Below are positions 40,801-53,100 of a DNA stretch of 64,000 bases, piece by piece (the stretch's first letter is position 1; every line of letters begins with the position of its first letter). Made by a program: the position numbers and the translations under genes. The stretch is from Lithodes maja. Taxonomy: Eukaryota; Arthropoda; Malacostraca; Decapoda; Lithodidae. The notes under the pieces were generated by a model. It was not told the origin of the DNA. It was given only the letters and a program-made list of their open reading frames with translations, and did no database searches. The stretch is taken from the NCBI GenBank assembly GCA_037953745.1, contig JBAKBP010007402.1:36339-100338 (forward strand), read 5' to 3'.

Positions 40801-41220
40801 GTGGTGTGTAGTTTGTTGTGTTGTGTGGCTTGTTGTGTTGTGTCACTTGTTGTGATGTGTTGTGTGGCTTGTTGTGTTGTGTGACTTGTTGTGTTGTGTG
40901 ACTTGTTGTGTTGTGTGGCTTGTTGTGTTGTGTGGCTTGTTGTGGTGTGTAGTTTGTTGTGTTGTGTGGCTTGTTGTGTTGTGAGACTTGTTGTGTTGTG
41001 TGGCTTGTTGTGTTGTGTGACTTGTTGTGTTGTGTGACTTGTTGTGTTGTGTGGCTTGTTGTGTTGTGTGGCTTGTTGTGTTGTGTGGTTTGTTGTTTTG
41101 TGTGGCTTGTTGTGTTGTGTGAATTGTTGTGTTGTGTGGCTTGTTGTGTTGTGTGGATTGTTGTGTTGTGTGGTTTGTTGTGTTGTGTGACTTGTTGTGT
41201 TGTGTGGTTTGTTGTGTTGT

Positions 41221-44120
41221 GTTGTGTGGCTTGTTGTATTGTGGCTTGTTGTGTTGTGTGACTTGTTGTGTTGTGTGACTTGTTGTGTTGGGTGACTTGT
41301 TGTGTTGTGTTGTGTGGCTTGTTGTGTTGTGTTGCTTGTGTTGTGTGACTTATGGTGTTGTGTGACTTGTTGTGTTGTGTGACTTGTTGTGTTGTGTGAT
41401 TTGTTGTGTTGTGTGACTTGTTGTGTTGTGTGGCCTGTTGTGTTGTGTGACTTGTTTTGTTGTGTGATTTGTTGTGTTGTGTGGCTTGTTGTGTTGTGTG
41501 ACTTGTTGTGTTGTGTGACTTGTTGTGTTGTGTTTTGTGGCATGTTGTGTTGTGTGACTTGTTGTGTTGTGTGACTTGTTGTGTTGTGTGACTTGTTGTG
41601 TTTTGTGGCTTGTTGTGTTGTGTGACCTTTTGTGTTGTGTGACTTGTTGTGTTGTGTGACTTGTTGTGTTGTGTGACTTGTTGTGTTGTGTGACCCTTTG
41701 TGTTGTGTTGTGTGGCTTGTTGTGTTGTGTGGCTTGTTGTGTTGTGTGACTTGTGTTGTGTGACTTGTTGTGTTGTGTGACTTGTTGTGTTGTGTGGCTT
41801 GTTGTGTTGTGTGACTTGTTGTGTTGTGTGACTTGTTGTTTTGTGTGGCTTGTTGTGTTGTGTGACTTGTTGTGTTGTGTGACTTGCTGTGTTGTGTGGC
41901 TTATTGTGTTGTGTGACTTGTTGTGTTGTGTGACTTGTTGTGTTGTGTTGTGTGGCTTGTTGTTTTGTGTGGCTTGTTGTGTTGTGTGACTTGTTGTGTT
42001 GTGTGACTTGTTGTGTTGTGTGACTTGTTGTGTTGTGTTGTGTGGCTTGTTGTGTTGTGTGGCTTGTTGTGTTGTGTGGCTTGTTGTGTTGTGTGGCTTG
42101 TTGTGTTGTGTGACTTGATGTGTTGTGTGACTTGTTGTGTCGTGTGGCTTGTTGTGTTGTGTGGCTTGTTGTGTTGTGTGGTTTGTTGTGTTGTGTGGCT
42201 TGTTGTGTTGTGTGACTTGTTGTGTTGTGTGGCTTGTTGTGTTGTGTGACTTTTTGTGTTGTGTGACTTGTTGTGTTGTGTGGCTTGTTGTGTTGTGTCA
42301 CTTGTTTTGATGTGTTGTGTGGATTGTTGTGTTGTGTGACTTGTTGTGTTGTGTGACTTGTTGTGTTGTGTGGCTTGTTGTGTTGTATGGCTTGTTGTGG
42401 TGTGTAGTTTGTTGTGTTGTGTGGCTTGTTGTGTTGTGTGACTTGTTGTGTTGTGTGGCTTGTTGTGTTGTGTGACTTGTTGTGTTGTGTGACTTGTTGT
42501 GTTGTGTGGCTTGTTGTGTTGTGTGGCTTGTTGTGTTGTGTGGTTTGTTGTGTTGTGTGGCTTGTTGTGTTGTGTGAATTGTTGTGTTGTGTGGCTTGTT
42601 GTGTTGTGTGGCTTGTTGTGTTGTGTGGTTTGTTGTGTTGTGTGACTTGTTGTGTTGTGTGGTTTGTTGTGTTGTGTGGCTTGTTGTATTGTGGCTTGTT
42701 GTGTTGTGTGACTTGTTGTGTTGTGTGACTTGTTGTGTTGGGTGACTTGTTGTGTTGTGTTGTGTGGCTTGTTGTGTTGTGTTGCTTGTGTTGTGTGACT
42801 TATGGTGTTGTGTGACTTGTTGTGTTGTGTGACTTGTTGTGTTGTGTGATTTGTTGTGTTGTGTGACTTGTTGTGTTGTGTGGCCTGTTGTGTTGTGTGA
42901 CTTGTTTTGTTGTGTGATTTGTTGTGTTGTGTGGCTTGTTGTGTTGTGTGACTTGTTGTGTTGTGTGACTTGTTGTGTTGTGTTTTGTGGCATGTTGTGT
43001 TGTGTGACTTGTTGTGTTGTGTGACTTGTTGTGTTGTGTGACTTGTTGTGTTTTGTGGCTTGTTGTGTTGTGTGACTTTTTGTGTTGTGTGACTTGTTGT
43101 GTTGTGTGACTTGTTGTGTTGTGTGACTTGTTGTGTTGTGTGACCCTTTGTGTTGTGTTGTGTGGCTTGTTGTGTTGTGTGGCTTGTTGTGTTGTGTGAC
43201 TTGTGTTGTGTGACTTGTTGTGTTGTGTGACTTGTTGTGTTGTGTGGCTTGTTGTGTTGTGTGACTTGTTGTGTTGTGTGACTTGTTGTTTTGTGTGGCT
43301 TGTTGTGTTGTGTGACTTGTTGTGTTGTGTGACTTGCTGTGTTGTGTGGCTTATTGTGTTGTGTGACTTGTTGTGTTGTGTGACTTGTTGTGTTGTGTTG
43401 TGTGGCTTGTTGTTTTGTGTGGCTTGTTGTGTTGTGTGACTTGTTGTGTTGTGTGACTTGTTGTGTTGTGTGACTTGTTGTGTTGTGTTGTGTGGCTTGT
43501 TGTGTTGTGTGGCTTGTTGTGTTGTGTGGCTTGTTGTGTTGTGTGGCTTGTTGTGTTGTGTGACTTGATGTGTTGTGTGACTTGTTGTGTCGTGTGGCTT
43601 GTTGTGTTGTGTGGCTTGTTGTGTTGTGTGGTTTGTTGTGTTGTGTGGCTTGTTGTGTTGTGTGACTTGTTGTGTTGTGTGGCTTGTTGTGTTGTGTGAC
43701 TTTTTGTGTTGTGTGACTTGTTGTGTTGTGTGGCTTGTTGTGTTGTGTCACTTGTTTTGATGTGTTGTGTGGATTGTTGTGTTGTGTGACTTGTTGTGTT
43801 GTGTGACTTGTTGTGTTGTGTGGCTTGTTGTGTTGTATGGCTTGTTGTGGTGTGTAGTTTGTTGTGTTGTGTGGCTTGTTGTGTTGTGTGACTTGTTGTG
43901 TTGTGTGGCTTGTTGTGTTGTGTGACTTGTTGTGTTGTGTGACTTGTTGTGTTGTGTGGCTTGTTGTGTTGTGTGGCTTGTTGTGTTGTGTGGTTTGTTG
44001 TGTTGTGTGGCTTGTTGTGTTGTGTGAATTGTTGTGTTGTGTGGCTTGTTGTGTTGTGTGGCTTGTTGTGTTGTGTGGTTTGTTGTGTTGTGTGACTTGT
44101 TGTGTTGTGTGGTTTGTTGT
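41221..44120 (+). repeat. 1450-bp higher-order tandem duplication
   Basis: The landmark TTTTGATGTGTTGTGTGGAT occurs at about 42304 and 43754, and the TTATGGTG landmark at about 41350 and 42800, all 1450 bp apart and with the variants between them in the same order. Confidence 0.85.
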
Positions 44121-47100
44121 GTTGTGTGGCTTGTTGTATTGTGGCTTGTTGTGTTGTGTGACTTGTTGTGTTGTGTGACTTGTTGTGTTGGGTGACTTGT
44201 TGTGTTGTGTTGTGTGGCTTGTTGTGTTGTGTTGCTTGTGTTGTGTGACTTGTTGTGTTGTGTGACTTGTTGTGTTGTGTGACTGGTTGTGTTGTGTGAT
44301 TTGTTGTGTTGTGTGACTTGTTGTGTTGTGTGACTTGTTGTGTTGTGTCACTTGTTGTGATGTGTTGTGTGGATTGTTGTGTTGTGTGACTTGTTGTGTT
44401 GTGTGACTTGTTGTGTTGTGTGACTTGTTGTGTTGTGTCACTTGTTGTGTTGTGTTGTGTGACTTGTTGTGTTGTATGACTTGTTGTGTTGTGTGGCTTG
44501 TTGTGTTGTGTCACTTGTTGTGATGTGTTGTGTGGATTGTTGTGTTGTGTAACTTGTTGTGTTGTGTGACTTGTTGTGTTGTGTGGCTTGTTGTGTTGTG
44601 TGACTTGTTGTGTTGTGTGGCTTGTTGTGTTGTGTGGCTTGTTGTGTTGTGTGGCTTGTTGTGTTGTGTGGCTTGTTGTGTTGTGTGACTTGTTAGGTTG
44701 TGTTGTGTTGTGTTGTGTGACTTGCTGTGTTGTGTGACTTGTTGTGTTGTGTTGTGTGGCTTGTTGTGTTGTGTGTCTTGTTGTGTTGTGTGACTTGTTG
44801 TGTTGTGTGACTTGTTGTGTTGTGTGACTTGTTGTGTTGTGTTGCTTGTTGTGTTGTGTGACTTGTTGTGTTGTGTGGCTTGTTGTGTTGTGTCACTTGT
44901 TGTGTTGTGTGACTTGTTGTGGTGTGTGGCTTGTTGTGTTGTGTGACTTGTTGTGTTGTGTGACTTGTTGTGTTGTTTGACTTGTTGTGTTGTGTTGTGT
45001 GGCTTGTTGTGTTGTGTGGCTTGTTGTGTTGTGTGACTTGTTGTGTTGTGTGACTTGTTGTGTTGTGTTGTGTGGCTTGTTGTGTTGTGTGGCTTGTTGT
45101 GTTGTGTGGTTTGTTGTGTTGTGTGGCTTGTTGTGTTGTGTGACTTGATGTGTTGTGTGACTTGTTGTGTCGTGTGGCTTGTTGTGTTGTGTGGCTTGTT
45201 GTGTTGTGTGGTTTGTTGTGTTGTGTGGCTTGTTGTGTTGTGTGACTTGTTGTGTTGTGTGGCTTGTTGTGTTGTGTGACTTTTTGTGTTGTGTGACTTG
45301 TTGTGTTGTGTGGCTTGTTGTGTTGTGTCACTTGTTGTGATGTGTTGTGTGGCTTGTTGTGTTGTGTGACTTGTTGTGTTGTGTGGCTTGTTGTGTTGTG
45401 TGGCTTGTTGTGGTGTGTAGTTTGTTGTGCTGTGTGGCTTGTTGTGTTGTGAGACTTGTTGTGTTGTGTGGCTTGTTGTGTTGTGTGACTTGTTGTGTTG
45501 TGTGACTTGTTGTGTTGTGTGGCTTGTTGTGTTGTGTGGCTTGTTGTGTTGTGTGGTTTGTTGTGTTGTGTGGCTTGTTCTGTTGTGTGAATTGTTGTGT
45601 TGTGTGGCTTGTTGTGTTGTGTGGCTTGTTGTGTTGTGTGGTTTGTTGTGTTGTGTGACTTGTTGTGTTGTGTGGTTTGTTGTGTTGTGTTGTGTGGCTT
45701 GTTGAATTGTGGCTTGTTGTGTTGTGTGACTTGTTGTGTTGTGTGACTTGTTGTGTTGGGTGACTTGTTGTGTTGTGTTGTGTGGCTAGTTGTGTTGTGT
45801 TGCTTGTGTTGTGTGACTTGTTGTGTTGTGTGACTTGTTGTGTTGTGTGATTTGTTGTGTTGTCTGACTTGTTGTGTTGTGTGGCCTGTTGTGTTGTGTG
45901 ACTTGTTTTGTTGTGTGATTTGTTGTGTTGTGTGGCTTGTTGTGTTGTGTGACTTGTTGTGTTGTGTGACTTGTTGTGTTGTGTTGTGTGGCTTGTTGTG
46001 TTGTGTGACTTGTTGTGTTGTGTGACTTGTTGTGTTTTGTGACTTGTTGTGTTGTGTGACTTGTTGTGTTGTGTGACTTGTTGTGTTGTGTGACTTGTTG
46101 TGTTGTGTGACCCTTTGTGTTGTGTTGTGTGGCTTGTTGTGTTGTGTGGCTTGTTGTGTTGTGTGACTTTTTGTGTTGTGTGACTTGTTTTGTTGTGGGA
46201 CTTGTTGTGTTGTGTGGCTTGTTGTGTTGTGTGACTTGTTGTGTTGTGTGACTTGTTGTTTTGTGTGGCTTGTTGTGATGTGTGACTTGTTGTGTTGTGT
46301 GACTTGCTGTGTTGTGTGGCTTATTGTGTTGTGTGACTTGTTGTGTTGTGTGACTTGTTGTGTTGTGTGACTTGTTGTGTTGTGTTGTGTGGCTTGTTGT
46401 TTTGTGTGGCTTGTTGTGTTGTGTGACTTGTTGTGTTGTGTGACTTGTTGTTGTGTGACTTGGTGTGTTGTGTTGTGTGGCTTGTTTTGTTGTGTGGCTT
46501 GTTGTGTTGTGTGGCTTGTTGTGTTGTGTGGCTTGTTGTGTTGTGTGACTTGATGTGTTGTGTGACTTGTTGTGTTGTGTGGCTTGTTGTGTTGTGTGGC
46601 TTGTTGTGTTGTGTGGTTTGTTGTGTTGTGTGGCTTGTTGTGTTGTGTGACTTGTTGTGTTGTGTGGCTTGTGTTGTGTGACTTTTTGTGTTGTGTGACT
46701 TGTTGTGTTGTGTGGCTTGTTGTGTTGTGTCACTTGTTGTGATGTGTTGTGTGGATTGTTGTGTTGTGTGACTTGTTGTGTTGTGTGACTTGTTGTGTTG
46801 TGTGGCTTGTTGTGTTGTGTGGCTTGTTGTGGTGTGTAGTTTGTTGTGTTGTGTGGCTTGTTGTGTTGTGTGACTTGTTGTGTTGTGTGGCTTGTTGTGT
46901 TGTGTGACTTGTTGTGTTGTGTGACTTGTTGTGTTGTATGGCTTGTTGTATTGTGGCTTGTTGTGTTGTGTGACTTGTTGTGTTGTGTGACTTGTTGTGT
47001 TGGGTGACTTGTTGTGTTGTGTTGTGTGGCTTGTTGTGTTGTGTTGCTTGTGTTGTGTGACTTGTTGTGTTGTGTGACTTGTTGTGTTGTGTGACTTGTT

Positions 47101-50100
47101 GTGTTGTGTGATTTGTTGTGTTGTGTGACTTGTTGTGTTGTGTGACTTGTTGTGTTGTGTCACTTGTTGTGATGTGTTGTGTGGATTGTTGTGTTGTGTG
47201 ACTTGTTGTATTGTGTGACTTGTTGTGTTGTGTGACTTGTTGTGTTGTGTCACTTGTTGTGTTGTGTTGTGTGACTTGTTGTGTTGTGTGATTTGTTGTG
47301 TTGTGTGACTTGTTGTGTTGTGTGGCTTGTTGTGTTGTGTCACTTGTTGTGATGTGTTGTGTGGATTGTTGTGTTGTGTGACTTGTTGTGTTGTGTGACG
47401 TGTTGTGTTGTGTGGCTTGTTGTGTTGTGTGGCTTGTTGTGTTGTGTGACTTGTTGTGTTGTGTGACTTGTTGTGTTGTGTGACTTGTTGTGTTGTGTTG
47501 TGTGGCTTGTTGTGTTGTGTGGCTTGTTGTGTTGTGTGGTTTGTTGTGTTGTGTGGCTTGTTGTGTTGTGTGACTTGATGTGTTGTGTGACTTGTTGTGT
47601 CGTGTGGCTTGTTGTGTTGTGTGGCTTGTTGTGTTGTGTGGTTTGTTGTGTTGTGTGGCTTGTTGTGTTGTGTGACTTGTTGTGTTGTGTGGCTTGTTGT
47701 GTTGTGTGACTTTTTGTGTTGTGTGACTTGTTGTGTTGTGTGGCTTGTTGTGTTGTGTCACTTGTTGTGATGTGTTGTGTGGCTTGTTGTGTTGTGTGAC
47801 TTGTTGTGTTGTGTGACTTGTTGTGTTGTGTGGCTTGTTGTGTTGTGTGGCTTGTTGTGGTGTGTAGTTTGTTGTGTTGTGTGGCTTGTTGTGTTGTGAG
47901 ACTTGTTGTGTTGTGTGGCTTGTTGTGTTGTGTGACTTGTTGTGTTGTGTGACTTGTTGTGTTGTGTGGCTTGTTGTGTTGTGTGGCTTGTTGTGTTGTG
48001 TGGTTTGTTGTTTTGTGTGGCTTGTTGTGTTGTGTGAATTGTTGTGTTGTGTGGCTTGTTGTGTTGTGTGGCTTGTTGTGTTGTGTGGTTTGTTGTGTTG
48101 TGTGACTTGTTGTGTTGTGTGGTTTGTTGTGTTGTGTTGTGTGGCTTGTTGTATTGTGGCTTGTTGTGTTGTGTGACTTGTTGTGTTGTGTGACTTGTTG
48201 TGTTGGGTGACTTGTTGTGTTGTGTTGTGTGGCTTGTTGTGTTGTGTTGCTTGTGTTGTGTGACTTATGGTGTTGTGTGACTTGTTGTGTTGTGTGACTT
48301 GTTGTGTTGTGTGATTTGTTGTGTTGTGTGATTTGTTGTGTTGTGTGACTTGTTGTGTTGTGTGGCCTGTTGTGTTGTGTGACTTGTTTTGTTGTGTGAT
48401 TTGTTGTGTTGTGTGGCTTGTTGTGTTGTGTGACTTGTTGTGTTGTGTTGTGTGGCTTGTTGTGTTGTGTGACTTGTTGTGTTGTGTGACTTGTTGTGTT
48501 GTGTGACTTGTTGTGTTTTGTGGCTTGTTGTGTTGTGTGACTTTTTGTGTTGTGTGACTTGTTGTGTTGTGTGACTTGTTGTGTTGTGTGACTTGTTGTG
48601 TTGTGTGACCCTTTGTGTTGTGTTGTGTGGCTTGTTGTGTTGTGTGGCTTGTTGTGTTGTGTGACTTGTTGTGTTGTGTGACTTGTTGTGTTGTGTGACT
48701 TGTTGTGTTGTGTGGCTTGTTGTGTTGTGTGACTTGTTGTGTTGTGTGACTTGTTGTTTTGTGTGGCTTGTTGTGTTGTGTGACTTGTTGTGTTGTGTGA
48801 CTTGCTGTGTTGTGTGGCTTATTGTGTTGTGTGACTTGTTGTGTTGTGTGACTTGTTGTGTTGTGTGACTTGTTGTGTTGTGTTGTGTGGCTTGTTGTTT
48901 TGTGTGGCTTGTTGTGTTGTGTGACTTGTTGTGTTGTGTGACTTGTTGTGTTGTGTGACTTGTTGTGTTGTGTGGCTTGTTGTGTTGTGTGGCTTGTTGT
49001 GTTGTGTGGCTTGTTGTGTTGTGTGGCTTGTTGTGTTGTGTGACTTGATGTGTTGTGTGACTTGTTGTGTCGTGTGGCTTGTTGTGTTGTGTGGCTTGTT
49101 GTGTTGTGTGGTTTGTTGTGTTGTGTGGCTTGTTGTGTTGTGTGACTTGTTGTGTTGTGTGGCTTGTTGTGTTGTGTGACTTTTTGTGTTGTGTGACTTG
49201 TTGTGTTGTGTGGCTTGTTGTGTTGTGTCACTTGTTGTGATGTGTTGTGTGGATTGTTGTGTTGTGTGACTTGTTGTGTTGTGTGGCTTGTTGTGTTGTG
49301 TGGCTTGTTGTGGTGTGTAGTTTGTTGTGTTGTGTGGCTTGTTGTGTTGTGTGACTTGTTGTGTTGTGTGGCTTGTTGTGTTGTGTGACTTGTTGTGTTG
49401 TGTGACTTGTTGTGTTGTGTGGCTTGTTGTGTTGTGTGGCTTGTTGTGTTGTGTGGTTTGTTGTGTTGTGTGGCTTGTTGTGTTGTGTGAATTGTTGTGT
49501 TGTGTGGCTTGTTGTGTTGTGTGGCTTGTTATGTTGTGTGGTTTGTTGTGTTGTGTGACTTGTTGTGTTGTGTGGTTTGTTGTGTTGTGTTGTGTGGCTT
49601 GTTGTATTGTGGCTTGTTGTGTTGTGTGACTTGTTGTGTTGTGTGACTTGTTGTGTTGGGTGACTTGTTGTGTTGTGTTGTGTGGCTTGTTGAGTGGTGT
49701 TGCTTGTGTTGTGTGACTTGTGTTGTGTGACTTGTTGTGTTGTGTGACTTGTTGTGTTGTGTGATTTGTTGTGTTGTGTGACTTGTTGTGTTGTGTGACT
49801 TGTTGTGTTGTGTCACTTGTTGTGATGTGTTTTGTGGATTGTTGTGTTGTGTGACTTGTTGTGTTGTGTGACTTGTTGTGTTGTGTGACTTGTTGTGTTG
49901 TGTCACTTGTTGTGTTGTGTTGTGTGACTTGTTGTGTTGTGTGACTTGTTGTATTGTGTGGCTTGTTGTGTTGTGTCACTTGTTGTGATGTGTTGTGTGG
50001 ATTGTTGTGTTGTGTAACTTGTTGTGTTGTGTGACTTGTTGTGTTGTGTGGCTTGTTGTGTTGTGTGACTTGTTGTGGTGTGTGGCTTGTTGTGTTGTGT

Positions 50101-53100
50101 GGCTTGTTGTGTTGTGTGGCTTGTTGTGTTGTGTGGCTTGTTGTGTTGTGTGACTTGTTAGGTTGTGTTGTGTTGTGTTGTGTGACTTGCTGTGTTGTGT
50201 GACTTGTTGTGTTGTGTTGTGTGGCTTGTTGTGTTGTGTGTCTTGTTGTGTTGTGTGACTTGTTGTGTTGTGTGACTTGTTGTGTTGTGTGACTTGTTGT
50301 GTTGTGTGACTTGTTGTGTTGTGTTGCTTGTTGTGTTGTGTGACTTGTTGTGTTGTGTGGCTTGTTGTGTTGTGTCACTTGTTGTGTTGTGTGACTTGTT
50401 GTGGTGTGTGGCTTGTTGTGTTGTGTGACTTGTTGTGTTGTGTGACTTGTTGTGTTGTTTGACTTGTTGTGTTGTGTTGTGTGGCTTGTTGTGTTGTGTG
50501 GCTTGTTGTGTTGTGTGACTTGTTGTGTTGTGTGACTTGTTGTGTTGTGTGACTTGTTGTGTTGTGTTGTGTGGCTTGTTGTGTTGTGTGGCTTGTTGTG
50601 TTGTGTGGTTTGTTGTGTTGTGTGGCTTGTTGTGTTGTGTGACTTGATGTGTTGTGTGACTTGTTGTGTCGTGTGGCTTGTTGTGTTGTGTGGCTTGTTG
50701 TGTTGTGTGGTTTGTTGTGTTGTGTGGCTTGTTGTGTTGTGTGACTTGTTGTGTTGTGTGGCTTGTTGTGTTGTGTGACTTTTTGTGTTGTGTGACTTGT
50801 TGTGTTGTGTGGCTTGTTGTGTTGTGTCACTTGTTGTGATGTGTTGTGTGGCTTGTTGTGTTGTGTGACTTGTTGTGTTGTGTGACTTGTTGTGTTGTGT
50901 GGCTTGTTGTGTTGTGTGACTTGTTGTGTTGTGTGACTTGTTTTGTTGTGTGGCTTGGTTTGTTGTGTGGCTTGTTGTGTTGTGTGGTTTGTTGTGTTGT
51001 GTGGCTTGTTCTGTTGTGTGAATTGTTGTGTTGTGTGGCTTGTTGTGTTGTGTGGCTTGTTGTTTTTTGTGGTTTGTTGTGTTGTGTGACTTGTTGTGTT
51101 GTGTGGTTTGTTGTGTTGTGTTGTGTCGCTTGTTGTATTGTGGCTTGTTGTGTTGTGTGACTTGTTGTGTTGTGTGACTTGTTGTGTTGGGTGACTTGTT
51201 GTGTTGTGTTGTGTGGCTAGTTGTGTTGTGTTGCTTGTGTTGTGTGACTTATGGTGTTGTGTGACTTGTTGTGTTGTGTGACGTGTTGTGTTGTGTGATT
51301 TGTTGTGTTGTGTGACTTGTTGTGTTGTGTGGCCTGTTGTGTTGTGTGACTTGTTTTGTTGTGTGATTTGTTGTGTTGTGTGGCTTGTTGTGTTGTGTGA
51401 CTTGTTGTGTTGTGTGACTTGTTGTGTTGTGTTGTGTGGCTTGTTGTGTTGTGTGACTTGTTGTGTTGTGTGACTTGTTGTGTTGTGTGACTTGTTGTGT
51501 TTTGTGGCTTGTTGTGTTGTGTGACTTGTTGTGTTGTGTGACTTGTTGTGTTGTGTGACTTGTTGTGTTGTGTGACTTGTTGTGTTGTGTGACCCTTTGT
51601 GTTGTGTTGTGTGGCTTGTTGTGTTGTGTGGCTTGTTGTGTTGTGTGACTTGTTGTGTTGTGTGACTTGTTTTGTTGTGTGACTTGTTGTGTTGTGTGGC
51701 TTGTTGTGTTGTGTGACTTGTTGTGTTGTGTGAGTTGTTGTTTTGTGTGGCTTGTTGTGTTGTGTGACTTGTTGTGTTGTGTGACTTGCTGTGTTGTGTG
51801 GCTTATTGTGTTGTGTGACTTGTTGTGTTGTGTGACTTGTTGTGTTGTGTTGTGTGGCTTGTTGTTTTGTGTGGCTTGTTGTGTTGTGTGACTTGTTGTG
51901 TTGTGTGACTTGTTGTTGTGTGACTTGTGTTGTGTTGTGTGGCTTGTTGTGTTGTGTGGCTTGTTGTGTTGTGTGGCTTTTTGTGTTGTGTGACTTGATG
52001 TGTTGTGTGACTTGTTGTGTCGTGTGGCTTGTTGTGTTGTGTGACTTGTTGTGTTGTGTGGCTTGTGTTGTGTGACTTTTGTGTTGTGTGACTTGTTGTG
52101 TTGTGTGGCTTGTTGTGTTGTGTCACTTGTTGTGATGTGTTGTGTGGATTGTTGTGTTGTGTGACTTGTTGTGTTGTGTGACTTGTTGTGTTGTGTGGCT
52201 TGTTGTGTTGTGTGGCTTGTTGTGGTGTGTAGTTTGTTGTGTTGTGTGGCTTGTTGTGTTGTGTAACTTGTTGTGTTGTGTGGCTTGTTGTGTTGTGTGA
52301 CTTGTTGTGTTGTGTGACTTGTTGTGTTGTGTGGCTTGTTGTATTGTGGCTTGTTGTGTTGTGTGACTTGTTGTGTTGTGTGACTTGTTGTGTTGGGTGA
52401 CTTGTTGTGTTGTGTTGTGTGGCTTGTTGTGTTGTGTTGCTTGTGTTGTGTGACTTGTTGTGTTGTGTGACTTGTTGTGTTGTGTGGCTTGTTGTGTTGC
52501 GTGACTTGTTGTGTTGTGTGACTTGTTGTGTTGTGTGGCTTGTTGTGTTGTGTGACTTGTTGTGTTGTGTGACTTGTTGTGTTGTGTGACTTGTTGTGTT
52601 GGGTGACTTGTTGTGTTGTGTTGTGTGGCTAGTTGTGTTGTGTTGCTTGTGTTGTGTGACTTATGGTGTTGTGTGACTTGTTGTGTTGTGTGACTTGTTG
52701 TGTTGTGTGATTTGTTGTGTTGTGTGACTTGTTGTGTTGTGTGGCCTGTTGTGTTGTGTGACTTGTTTTGTTGTGTGATTTGTTGTCTTGTGTGGCTTGT
52801 TGTGTTGTGTGACTTGTTGTGTTGTGTGACTTGTTGTGTTGTGTTGTGTGGCTTGTTGTGTTGTGTGACTTGTTGTGTTGTGTGACTTGTTGTGTTGTGT
52901 GACTTGTTGTGTTTTGTGGCTTGTTGTGTTGTGTGACTTGTTGTGTTGTGTGACTTGTTGTGTTGTGTGACTTGTTGTGTTGTGTGACTTGTTGTGTTGT
53001 GTGACCCTTTGTGTTGTGTTGTGTGGCTTGTTGTGTTGTGTGGCTTGTTGTGTTGTGTGACTTGTTGTGTTGTGTGACTTGTTTTGTTGTGTGACGTGTT

